A stretch of DNA of 64,000 nucleotides from UBA4416 sp040387475 (GTDB lineage: Bacteria > Bacteroidota > Bacteroidia > B-17B0 > Aurantibacillaceae), in NCBI GenBank assembly GCA_040387475.1, contig JAZKDT010000018.1, positions 224,718-288,717 on the forward strand, written 5' to 3'. The position numbers were made by a program, and so were the translations under genes. Positions 37,685 through 46,522 of the stretch are shown here, piece after piece (positions within the stretch are counted from its first letter, which is position 1; every line of letters begins with the position of its first letter). Below the pieces are notes generated by a model. That model ran no database searches. It had not been told where the DNA came from and was given only the letters and a program-made list of their open reading frames with translations.

Positions 37685-39460
37685 CTAAAAAGGAATAAAG
37701 GTTAATCCAGCCATTAGGTTAAAACGCTGACTTGGATATTTTTCCCAACGATAATAACGTTGATTAGCAATATTATTAAAGTTTACGAAAAAAGAAAGCA
37801 TTTTACTGTAACGGTATTCGGCACCTAAATTAACATCCACAATACCGCTTAGCAATTTAGGTTCAGTTGTGTAATTAAAGTTAGCATCGGAAACCTGAGT
37901 TAAAGCAAATTGATTTCCTATAACAAAGACATCGGCCTTGATGATGATCTTGCTTTTTAAATTATATTGAGCTGAAAACGTCAAATCGAAATCGGGTTTG
38001 TGATAAGCACGCGTTAAATTTTTTGTTTTATACATATAGTAATTTCCTTTTGCGAGGAAGTGTATTTTTTCTTTGTACTGGTATTTAACCTGCCCTGATA
38101 CATTGAACAAATCCGTGTTATCGTACAATACTTTATACTGATTATCTAATGTTCCATTAACTGTATAATCCACTACAAAAAAATGCATGCTATCTACTTT
38201 ACTGTAAGCAGCTTTAATGTCGTAACTTGTTTTGGAGCTTAAATTACCTTTTAAACCCCCAAAAACATTGATCTTGGTGTTTGAATTCCTGTAATTGATA
38301 GTGGACGTAATGAAAGGATTTTCATTAGACAGGCTTCTTAATGAATTTTTCTGCAATCCTCCATTTACACCGGCATAAGGAACAATAATACCTTCGTATA
38401 CATCAAACTGGGCATTTAACTGAGGATGAAAATAAAATTTAGTACTCGTATTTGAGAATGCATCAACAGTTGCAGCTAGTCCAATATCAATCATCCACTT
38501 TTTACCATGCGTTTCAAAATAAGGATTCAATCTTAAAATCACGTCGTTGAATGTATCATTTGGTAATTTATGATTGTAGTAGTCTGCATCAAATGCTACA
38601 AACAAACGTTCCTTATTGATAAATGTATTGAAGAGCGTATTCAGTTTCACGTTATTTTCAGCAACATGATATAAATCAGTCAGGTTATAATAACCTGCTT
38701 TGATCATGTGATTTATTTTTGTGCTATCGGTATAATGACTTTGTACTTTAACCACTGGTTCAAATAATTGATAGCGTTGCTTTGTGTAATCTTTATCCAA
38801 ATGATTTTCGGTTGAATCATAACCATAAAAATGAGTTACGTTTCTTTTATAATTAAACTCACCGGTTAAGGTGTGTTTTTTGTAAAATTTCTTACCGAAA
38901 ATTTCGCCTTCGTTGTCACTGTATCCGCTATAACCAACGTCTTTTAAATGAGAAGAAGAAGATAAATGTTTGAAGTGAATGCCATAAGCCACATCCCTGG
39001 TGCGCAGACTATTAACCCAAAATTCGCCGTAAGGTGTAGTATAAGTTCCCATACCAACTTTTAGTAAAGAATGATACAATTTGGACAAAGGCTCATTCTG
39101 CATTTTAGCAGCTTCAATGGGAGTTACCTCATACTTAGATACCAAAGGCGTTGAAACGATACTATAGTTAATAGTGGAAATCTTTTTCACAGTATCCTTA
39201 ATCTCAGGTAAGTCGCCCAATTTCACCGCATCCTTAATAGTAGGGTTAAATACACTGGTTGCCGTATAGGTTTCAGAAGCTCCTATAGTTTGAGCCATAG
39301 CAGCCGCAAAGTATCCCAACACCAGGATCAATACAAAAAACCATTGTAATTTTTTAATGCGGCGCTTTTGCAATTGCTGGTCCTGCTCATACATAAACGA
39401 GTTCCCATACTTACTCGAAGAAAGGATAGTACCGTGGTTGTAATTTTTATTTTCTTTCAT
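37685..39460 (-). CDS. Outer-membrane beta-barrel protein (TonB-receptor-barrel-like, no plug)
   Basis: A 591-residue protein. The ATG at 39460 is preferred to the TTG at 39472. It has an unusually long N-terminus before the membrane segment: about 35 residues with Lys/Arg (QQLQKRRIKKLQ), then WFFVLILVLGYFAAAMAQ. The mature part is rich in alternating aromatic strands and ends ASLTFIPF-like (FNLMAGLTFIPF), as in outer-membrane barrels. I see no plug domain. It follows the large TPR gene by 86 bases on the same strand, and the pair is probably coexpressed. Confidence 0.7.
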   Translation of the reverse strand: MKENKNYNHGTILSSSKYGNSFMYEQDQQLQKRRIKKLQWFFVLILVLGYFAAAMAQTIGASETYTATSVFNPTIKDAVKLGDLPEIKDTVKKISTINYSIVSTPLVSKYEVTPIEAAKMQNEPLSKLYHSLLKVGMGTYTTPYGEFWVNSLRTRDVAYGIHFKHLSSSSHLKDVGYSGYSDNEGEIFGKKFYKKHTLTGEFNYKRNVTHFYGYDSTENHLDKDYTKQRYQLFEPVVKVQSHYTDSTKINHMIKAGYYNLTDLYHVAENNVKLNTLFNTFINKERLFVAFDADYYNHKLPNDTFNDVILRLNPYFETHGKKWMIDIGLAATVDAFSNTSTKFYFHPQLNAQFDVYEGIIVPYAGVNGGLQKNSLRSLSNENPFITSTINYRNSNTKINVFGGLKGNLSSKTSYDIKAAYSKVDSMHFFVVDYTVNGTLDNQYKVLYDNTDLFNVSGQVKYQYKEKIHFLAKGNYYMYKTKNLTRAYHKPDFDLTFSAQYNLKSKIIIKADVFVIGNQFALTQVSDANFNYTTEPKLLSGIVDVNLGAEYRYSKMLSFFVNFNNIANQRYYRWEKYPSQRFNLMAGLTFIPF

Positions 39461-39501
39461 AATTAGTATCAAATCTTAAATTCTGTAATTATTGTTAGTT
39501 A

Positions 39502-39528
39502 CCACTTCCCGACTTCGCTCGAAGTGAC
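39502..39528. repeat. Intergenic repeat (GTCACTTCGAGCGAAGT family)
   Basis: The minus strand reads GTCACTTCGAGCGAAGTCGG, a third copy of the core found at 22395 and 23787. It separates the TPR and barrel genes. Confidence 0.65.
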
Positions 39529-39546
39529 AAGGAGAACTGACAATAC

Positions 39547-42500
39547 CTATTTATTATTTTTTAATGAATCCTGTCTCGCGTCAAATAGTTGATCAAACAG
39601 ATCTTTATCGCCTTTCGATTCCTTGAATTCAATTTTCATATCCTTACTTTCCGTTGCTGGTTGCGCCATTTGAGCTGCTTTCTTCGCCTTTAGCGCATCC
39701 AGTTTTTTAGTGGCTTCGTCCAGGTATTCCTGTTTTGGCTTACCATCAATAACGGTTTGTAACATCAATTCTGCATCTCCATCCTCACCTTTAGCGATGT
39801 ATGAATCAGCCAATAATAATAAACCTTTGGTGTTCCAATCGTCGTTAGAATATTCATAGCTGATCAGGTTTCCGATCGTTTTTTCTACAGCTGTATGATC
39901 TTGTTTTTCTAACTCAATTTTAGCGATATGATATAATGCTTCAGCACCGGTGATATTCTTAGCAGACTTGTAAATAGCCTTAAATTCGATCAACGCATCA
40001 TCTAATCGGTTCAGTTCAAATAAAGATTTTGCCTTATCATATTTAGCTTCGTTGGTTTGTTGAGGTGTTATCTTTTCGGTATTCAGCACCTTACCTGAAA
40101 ACTCCAAAGCAACATCATATTTCTTTAAAACAAATGCACTTCTCATTGCACCTATTCTACCACTTAATTTATTGGCAGGTGCTTCGGCATACTCTTCCAG
40201 TTTTTGATATAAAGGCAACACTTCTTCATATTTTTTATCTTTATACAGCAGATAGCTTAATTTTAATAAAGCTGTTTCTGTATTAATTCCCCGTGCTCTG
40301 CTAACAATGTATTTGTAAGAAGGAATAGCTTTGTCGAACAGATCTTTACTGTACGCGCATTCGGCATAAGCAAAATGAGCTTCGGCTATGTACTTACCTT
40401 CCGGATATTTGGAAATATAACTTTCAAATTTAGGCATAGCCAGGTCGCAGTTTTTTTGATTATAGTAAGCGTCTTTTGCCGTCTCATATAAAGTTACCTC
40501 TAGTTCTGATGTACTTAAAGGATTACCTATCGCAATAAAATATTTCTCTTTTCCGTCCACATCACCTTTCGCATCAAATATTTTTTTGATAATATCCAGC
40601 GCTTCTTTAGACTCTGTACTTTTAGGATCCTTTTTAACGATCTGATCCAAATAACCGAATGCTTTATCATCTTCATGCTTATTAAAGTACATTAACCCTA
40701 TTCCAGCTAAGGCTGAGTTAACATAAGATGATTGAGGATGTTCATCTAATATTTTCTGATAATGAACGATCGCATTATCGGGATCACCAAGATCGTTATT
40801 ATAGGTTTCAGCTGTTTCAAAAATAGAGGCAGCAATGTAATTTGATTTTGGATATTTAGACGCCAGCAATTTCAGATCATTGATTTTTTCTTTATTATTT
40901 TTAAGTAAACCACTACACAATGCTTTTTGATAAATACAGTAGTCCACATCCAGTTGATTTAAGGCAATAGCTGTCTCATAATAATCAGCGGCTTGTGGAT
41001 ATATATTATTCATGAAATAACTATCTGCAGTTCTGATATTGGCATCCGCTATTTTTTTGGAATCGAATTTATTTTTAGTTAACAAAAATTTACGAAAGGA
41101 GATGTTCGCGTTTTCATAATCATTTTTATTTTTTTGTTGAAAATACGCATATCCAATATTGTAATTAGACAAGTCATATTCATTTAAACTGAACGCTCCT
41201 TCATTTAACTGAAAACTCTTCCAGGTTTGAATAGCCGTTGCATAGTCTTTTTTAATATAAGAAATTTCTCCCAACCAGTACTGAGATAAGGCGTTATAGG
41301 TCTTATCAAAATTAACGGCAACCGACTTGTTAAAATAACGTGTAGCACTATCTAAATCAATATTATTAAAAAACTCAACCGCTTTAAAATAAATCAGCTT
41401 TTGATAGGTGATCTTTAAGATAGGATCCAAAGGCTGAATTTTTTCGATAGAGGCGATTGCCTGTGAATAATTTTTAGTGGTGGAATATACATTCACTAAA
41501 TAATTATAGGCCTCTGATTTTCTGGAAGAAGTTGGATATTGCTTAATGTATTTTTGAAAAGCGATCACAGCATCATTGTAAGGAGCAAAAGATGTTTCGT
41601 AGCATAATTTCGCGTAGCTAAATAACGCATCTTCCGCAATCTTAGCGTCATAGTTCATATTACTGGCCGCGTAAAAAGCACTGCGTGCTTTTACTTTGTT
41701 ACCCAGTTTTATATGACAATCGCCTAAATGATACCATGCATTCTGTGCCAGACTATCATCTCCAAACGTTACTTTTTCAAAGTTAAGTGCAGCATTTTTA
41801 TAATCTTTGATCTGGTAATAGCAGTACGCTAACTCATAATTGCCTTTATTATTAAATCCACCTTGTGTTTCAGATTTTTTAAAATAAGTTAAGGCATTAG
41901 CATAATCTTTCATGTTAAAATAAGATTCACCGATCATGCGATTAATCTCTCCTTCCTTTTGAATTTTTGAAGAATCATTTAAAAGTGCGGGTGCATTTTT
42001 TACTACTTCTTCATATTTTCCCTGTATAAAATATATTTGCGTAATGTAATAGGGAACAATCGCACCAAAGGTCTCGTCATTTAGTAACCGGTTAAATCCC
42101 TGCAAGGCTGTTTCATAATTTTTTTCCTGGTAGGCAATATGCGAATGATAGTAATTTGCGGGATGCGCGTATTTATTATCTACATCTTTAATTTCAAAAA
42201 GATCGGCCTTTGCTTTCTCACTATTATTGGTAACGAAATAACTGTAACCCCTTTTAAAATATAGCTCAGCAAGATTATCCTTGGTTAACTCATAAATATC
42301 CACTTTTTCTAAAAATTGGATGGCATCTTCATATTTCTTTTTCCTGAAACTGGATTTTCCTAAATAAAAATATCCCCATTTCACTTTATTACTTTCAGGA
42401 TGACGTTCAATAAATTCTTTCATTCTCCATTCTCCATCTTTGTGAAAAAGCTCAATACCACAGGCTGCCGCATAATATTCTGCATCTGCCTTCATCAGCG

Positions 42501-42690
42501 TATTCCCTTTAACAGAAGCCATGTAATCTATGAAAGCTTTTTGCGCCGCCGTATATAGTTTTTTATCAAACAGTTCTATACCGGTTTTATAGTTAGCATC
42601 TTTATCCAAATACAATTGCGTTTTTTGAGAAAACAACAATCCGGAGAACGTTAGTAGCAAAAGACTTATGAAATATTTTTTAATCATCAT
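39547..42690 (-). CDS. Large exported TPR protein
   Basis: A 1047-residue protein with a signal peptide (KKYFISLLLLTFSGLLFS) and TPR/Sel1-like repeats over nearly its whole length (for example AEYYAAACGIELFHKDGE, KSSFRKKKYEDAIQFLEKV, AKLCYETSFAPYNDAVIAF). The end is Lys/Glu-rich and disordered. It resembles periplasmic TPR proteins of Bacteroidota of the YbgF/BamD kind, expected to scaffold envelope assembly. The barrel gene directly downstream is its likely partner. Function is inferred only. Confidence 0.85.
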   Translation of the reverse strand: MMIKKYFISLLLLTFSGLLFSQKTQLYLDKDANYKTGIELFDKKLYTAAQKAFIDYMASVKGNTLMKADAEYYAAACGIELFHKDGEWRMKEFIERHPESNKVKWGYFYLGKSSFRKKKYEDAIQFLEKVDIYELTKDNLAELYFKRGYSYFVTNNSEKAKADLFEIKDVDNKYAHPANYYHSHIAYQEKNYETALQGFNRLLNDETFGAIVPYYITQIYFIQGKYEEVVKNAPALLNDSSKIQKEGEINRMIGESYFNMKDYANALTYFKKSETQGGFNNKGNYELAYCYYQIKDYKNAALNFEKVTFGDDSLAQNAWYHLGDCHIKLGNKVKARSAFYAASNMNYDAKIAEDALFSYAKLCYETSFAPYNDAVIAFQKYIKQYPTSSRKSEAYNYLVNVYSTTKNYSQAIASIEKIQPLDPILKITYQKLIYFKAVEFFNNIDLDSATRYFNKSVAVNFDKTYNALSQYWLGEISYIKKDYATAIQTWKSFQLNEGAFSLNEYDLSNYNIGYAYFQQKNKNDYENANISFRKFLLTKNKFDSKKIADANIRTADSYFMNNIYPQAADYYETAIALNQLDVDYCIYQKALCSGLLKNNKEKINDLKLLASKYPKSNYIAASIFETAETYNNDLGDPDNAIVHYQKILDEHPQSSYVNSALAGIGLMYFNKHEDDKAFGYLDQIVKKDPKSTESKEALDIIKKIFDAKGDVDGKEKYFIAIGNPLSTSELEVTLYETAKDAYYNQKNCDLAMPKFESYISKYPEGKYIAEAHFAYAECAYSKDLFDKAIPSYKYIVSRARGINTETALLKLSYLLYKDKKYEEVLPLYQKLEEYAEAPANKLSGRIGAMRSAFVLKKYDVALEFSGKVLNTEKITPQQTNEAKYDKAKSLFELNRLDDALIEFKAIYKSAKNITGAEALYHIAKIELEKQDHTAVEKTIGNLISYEYSNDDWNTKGLLLLADSYIAKGEDGDAELMLQTVIDGKPKQEYLDEATKKLDALKAKKAAQMAQPATESKDMKIEFKESKGDKDLFDQLFDARQDSLKNNK

Positions 42691-42911
42691 GAGGTATATA
42701 ATCGTATATAAATAGTTTGGTTACAATAAAAATTCATAAAAAATTTATTGTAACTTTTATCATTAAAATCTGATCTTAAAAATAACAGGCAAATGAACGC
42801 TCTTAACATGCTGATTACGTAGTTATTAACCCGCGCTTGTTAAAACATGAATGACACATAGCACACTGGAAACTATTAAACTTTTTAACTTCACCACACA
42901 ATATTTTTGCT

Positions 42912-43595
42912 ATGATCAACGATTCTGTTATTGAATTTAAAGACGCCACTATTTACCAGGGCGATGTACCGGTAATAACTAACCTGAATTTAAAGCTGGA
43001 TAAAGGTGAATTTGTGTATTTACTGGGAAAAACAGGAAGCGGCAAAAGTAGTCTACTAAAAACCATTTATGGAGATATTGAGCTGAAACATGGGACAGGT
43101 GAAGTGTCTGGGTTTAAATTGCATAACCTGAAACGTAAGGAAATTCCTTTTTTACGCCGTAAACTGGGAATCGTATTCCAGGATTTTCAGTTATTGAGCG
43201 ACCGTAATGTGTTTGAAAACCTTAGGTTTGTGATGAAAGCGACAGGCTGGACCGACGAAGCTAAAATTAAAATGCGTGTCAAAGATGTTTTGACTAAAGT
43301 AGGTTTGGAAAGTAAAGAACAGGTGATGTCGTTTCAATTATCGGGTGGCGAGCAACAACGGATCAGTATTGCGCGTGCGCTGATCAATGAGCCGGAAATT
43401 ATTTTGGCTGATGAACCTACCGGTAATTTAGATCCTGAGACTTCGGAAGGAATTATGAAATTGTTGTTAGACATCAGTAAACAAGGGCGTTGCATCTTAT
43501 TTGCCACTCATGATATTTTATTATACAGTAAGTTTCCGGCACGTACTCTTTTATGTGAAAACAATAAAATTGCCGATAGCGTAGCTTTAAAATAA
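42912..43595 (+). CDS. ftsE: Cell-division ABC transporter ATPase FtsE
   Basis: A 227-residue ABC ATPase. Walker A GKTGSGKSSLLK (about 38-49), Q-loop in GIVFQDFQLL, signature QLSGGEQQRISIARAL and Walker B EIILADEPTGNLDPET are intact. The FVYLLGKTGSGKSSLLKTIY block and overall length fit FtsE of Bacteroidota. FtsE with FtsX regulates peptidoglycan hydrolases at the septum. No ftsX adjoins it; the next gene, abutting exactly, is an Ogt-like repair gene. A LolD-type role is the alternative. Confidence 0.85.
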   Translation: MINDSVIEFKDATIYQGDVPVITNLNLKLDKGEFVYLLGKTGSGKSSLLKTIYGDIELKHGTGEVSGFKLHNLKRKEIPFLRRKLGIVFQDFQLLSDRNVFENLRFVMKATGWTDEAKIKMRVKDVLTKVGLESKEQVMSFQLSGGEQQRISIARALINEPEIILADEPTGNLDPETSEGIMKLLLDISKQGRCILFATHDILLYSKFPARTLLCENNKIADSVALK

Positions 43596-44090
43596 ATGCA
43601 CGATTCGTTTGATATATCTTATTTTGAATCCCCACTTGGACTGATCCAAATCAAAAGCGTTAACCAGAAGGTATGTTCTGTTTTGTTTGTTGACAAAGAA
43701 ACAGAAGCATTTACAATAGAAACACCCTTAAATAAGGAATGTATTAAACAACTTAAAGAATATTTTGTAGGCGCGCGACTTCAGTTTGACTTACCTATAT
43801 TCCAGGTTGGTACAGATTTTCAACAGAAAGTATGGGACGAAGTTTGTAAAATACCTTACGGAACGACTATTAACTACGGATTATTAGCTCACAAGATAGG
43901 TGATGTTAAAAGCGTGAGAGCTGTAGGCACAACCAATGGTAAAAATAAAATCGCTATTATTGTTCCCTGCCATCGGGTTATAGGCTCCGATGGAAATTTA
44001 ACCGGCTACGCCTGGGGAATTGACAAAAAGGAGTGGTTACTCAAACATGAAGTAGAACATTCGGGACCTATTGAAGGACGATTGTTTTAA
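43596..44090 (+). CDS. ogt: Methylated-DNA--protein-cysteine methyltransferase
   Basis: A 164-residue Ogt/MGMT. It has the N-terminal RNase-H-like domain, the helix-turn-helix region (VWDEVCKIPYGTTINYGLLA), the Arg finger in SVRAVGTTNGKNKI and the active site IIVPCHRVIGSDG (acceptor Cys at about 129). It removes alkyl groups from O6-alkylguanine, one use per molecule. It begins directly after the ftsE stop codon and ends overlapping the convergent lipoprotein gene by 4 bases. Confidence 0.94.
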   Translation: MHDSFDISYFESPLGLIQIKSVNQKVCSVLFVDKETEAFTIETPLNKECIKQLKEYFVGARLQFDLPIFQVGTDFQQKVWDEVCKIPYGTTINYGLLAHKIGDVKSVRAVGTTNGKNKIAIIVPCHRVIGSDGNLTGYAWGIDKKEWLLKHEVEHSGPIEGRLF

Positions 44091-44755
44091 TTAAGATGAT
44101 AACGGATCAAATTCTGACTATATCTACAGTGTTTTAAACAGCCTGAGAAGCTGTAGATCGACTTAACTATTCCTATTTTATCAACAAACATCTGCGAGCA
44201 AGCTGTATCTTTGACCATACTTTGCGGATGATTTCGAATATAAATAATATTCATGCTTAAGCCCGAATGATTACCCATCACAAACTGTTTTTGGGTAAAA
44301 TTGTCCGGTACTGTGCATGCATATTCATTCACAGAGAATACATCTTTTCGAATAGTATCGTGTATATGAACTTTATCTAACAGAACCAAATGTTCACTGG
44401 TGATCAAATAATTAGCCGAATCTTTAATATATACAGCCCCATTAAAATTCGGCAAAAAATAATAATTATAAAAATTACTGTTGGAATGACCTAATTTGTA
44501 GTAATGCTCTCCCACAATGAATGTATCTTTCTCTACATAAACGCTGTCAAAGCTATTCTGTAAATTTAAATTCCCCAGGGTATCGTCATTGCTTTTTTGA
44601 TAAATCCAATAATTGCCAACACTCAGGGGAAGCATTGTATCTGTTGCAGTTACTGTATTAGAAAGGCTTGACGGTGGCGCCATCACTAAAGTGTCTTTTT
44701 TACAAGAAAAAAATACACAAATCAAACTTAAAAGTATTAAACCGTTTTTTATCAT
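44087..44755 (-). CDS. Lipoprotein of unknown function
   Basis: A 222-residue protein with a lipoprotein signal (MIKNGLILLSLICVFFSC, Cys 18). A MLPLSVGNYWIYQ motif follows, common in Bacteroidota lipoproteins of unknown role. The rest is beta-rich, with four Cys in the C-terminal half. No named domain is recognised. It lies 45 bases downstream of an M1 peptidase gene. Confidence 0.65.
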   Translation of the reverse strand: MIKNGLILLSLICVFFSCKKDTLVMAPPSSLSNTVTATDTMLPLSVGNYWIYQKSNDDTLGNLNLQNSFDSVYVEKDTFIVGEHYYKLGHSNSNFYNYYFLPNFNGAVYIKDSANYLITSEHLVLLDKVHIHDTIRKDVFSVNEYACTVPDNFTQKQFVMGNHSGLSMNIIYIRNHPQSMVKDTACSQMFVDKIGIVKSIYSFSGCLKHCRYSQNLIRYHLN

Positions 44756-44800
44756 GTATTGTAATACGAAGAAATAAAATATTTATTGTATGGGGAATAG

Positions 44801-46438
44801 CTATTTCACCAAATCCACATACACATTTCTATTTAAAGAAATGTTCTTGGAAGCTTTATCCAAAGTAATCGTTTTCCACTTTGTTGTAGGGTATATCCAG
44901 AATTCTTTCTCTGTGGTAATTTTCACAGGCATATTAAAACCCTCATTGCAATTACTATATCTGAACGCCAGTTTATTCTTGGTAAGTTTATATTCTAAAC
45001 GTGGAACTTTAGTACTACGCAAATACTGATCAAATAATGGTTGCAGGTCTTTACCCGTTTTAAGGACCATATATTCTTCGAATTCCTGAGTAGTAATTAT
45101 TTTGTGATAAAATGTTCTTGAAATATCTCTAAGTATCATCCTGAATTTCTCATCATCAGCTACTAACTGGCGAATCATATGAATAACGTTACTGCCTTTG
45201 TTATACATATCGCCACTCCCTTCTACCCTCACGTCGTATTTTCCAATGACGGGAATATCATTATCTATCGATTTCTTTACACCTGCGCAATAATCGTTTC
45301 CGGCTTCTTTACCAAATTCACATTCTGTAAACAACACCTCAGCATACGAGGCAAATCCTTCGTGAATCCAGTTGTCTGCCACATCCCTGGCGGTGATACT
45401 ATTTCCAAACCATTCATGAGCCGTTTCGTGTACCACAATAAAATCCCATTTCAATCCCCAACCTGTACCGGAAAGATCTGTTCCTGCATATCCATTCAAA
45501 TAATGATTTCCGTAAGCTACATTACTTTGGTGCTCCATTCCTAAATAGGGCGCCTCTACTATTTTATAGGTATCATCATAAAACGGATAAGCTCCATACC
45601 AGTATTCCAAACACCTGAGAGTTTTGATGACATTTGGCTTTAAATGCTGTTTTGCTTTGTCAACGTGATAATTCAGAGCCCAATAATCGGTAATCAGCTT
45701 TCCTTTCTCACCTGTGACAGAATCTTTTAAATTGGTATACTTTCCAATATAGGGAATGATATCGTAACTATTAATACTACTTGTTACCTGCCATACATAT
45801 GACATGAGTCCTGCTCCGTTCTTTTGTTTGTCAACCAACTTTCCGTTACCAATGGCAGTAAGCGTATCAGGAACGATCATAGTTAATGTCGCTCCATTAT
45901 CCGGTTCTTCGCTTTGCAAATCCTTACAAGGGAACCACACACTTGCTCCTGCGCCCTGGCAGGCCACACTCATCCAGGGATTTCCGAGCGAATCTTTTTT
46001 CCAAACAAAGCCTCCGCCCCAGGGCGGATTAACAGCTACTTTTGGAATACCGTGATAAAATAACTGAATGATATGCTCTGAGTTTTTCTGTTGAGCAGAT
46101 AAGGTCATCATCCAACGATTGGTTTCCTTTTTGTAGTTCATGAATTTAACCTTGTCCACAAAAACAGAATCAATCTGCAAAGGATCCTGAAGATCTATCT
46201 GCATTATAAAAGGCAATTCGTCGGAAACTATTTTATATGTAATGATATTGTAACCTGAAATTGTCTTCTGTTTATAATCAGGCTTTACCGAAATACTGTA
46301 ATGCGTAACGTTCCACCAGGAGCGATATGCTGTGTTACTTCCCCAGAGCGTATCATCTTTGGTAAAAGCTTTGGTTTGACAAAAAGAATTGTAAGCGAAT
46401 ACAAAAAATAAAATGATTATGTGAATTTTTAATTTCAT
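44801..46438 (-). CDS. Secreted M1-family metallopeptidase
   Basis: ATG 46438 (545 residues) is chosen because it gives a proper signal peptide (MKLKIHIIILFFVFAYNSFC); the frame extends upstream to 46495 but adds a non-signal leader. The zinc site is VVHETAHEWFGN with the third ligand in IHEGFASYAE (about residues 336-360). The substrate loop is YLGMEHQ, in place of GAMEN. It is an aminopeptidase N-like enzyme without the ERAP-type C-terminal domain, and probably acts in the periplasm or at the surface. Confidence 0.92.
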   Translation of the reverse strand: MKLKIHIIILFFVFAYNSFCQTKAFTKDDTLWGSNTAYRSWWNVTHYSISVKPDYKQKTISGYNIITYKIVSDELPFIMQIDLQDPLQIDSVFVDKVKFMNYKKETNRWMMTLSAQQKNSEHIIQLFYHGIPKVAVNPPWGGGFVWKKDSLGNPWMSVACQGAGASVWFPCKDLQSEEPDNGATLTMIVPDTLTAIGNGKLVDKQKNGAGLMSYVWQVTSSINSYDIIPYIGKYTNLKDSVTGEKGKLITDYWALNYHVDKAKQHLKPNVIKTLRCLEYWYGAYPFYDDTYKIVEAPYLGMEHQSNVAYGNHYLNGYAGTDLSGTGWGLKWDFIVVHETAHEWFGNSITARDVADNWIHEGFASYAEVLFTECEFGKEAGNDYCAGVKKSIDNDIPVIGKYDVRVEGSGDMYNKGSNVIHMIRQLVADDEKFRMILRDISRTFYHKIITTQEFEEYMVLKTGKDLQPLFDQYLRSTKVPRLEYKLTKNKLAFRYSNCNEGFNMPVKITTEKEFWIYPTTKWKTITLDKASKNISLNRNVYVDLVK

Positions 46439-46522
46439 GTTTATGATAGCATTCCTCACCCTGAACTTGATCCATGGACTCAGATGCGAAATCAAGTTTA
46501 GCTTGATTGAAACTCAATAAGC

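Noticed and set aside
42902..42909. -7 box TATTTTTG as promoter of ftsE
   Set aside because: It lies 2 bases before the well-supported ATG with no -33 element; transcription would start inside the gene. It is mentioned only in the short-leader finding.
43596..44090. Missing ftsX next to ftsE as a sign of gene loss
   Set aside because: In many Bacteroidota ftsE and ftsX are not adjacent, so absence here says nothing.
44668..45544. Plus-strand frames opposite the lipoprotein and M1 peptidase genes
   Set aside because: They are shadows of well-supported minus-strand genes.
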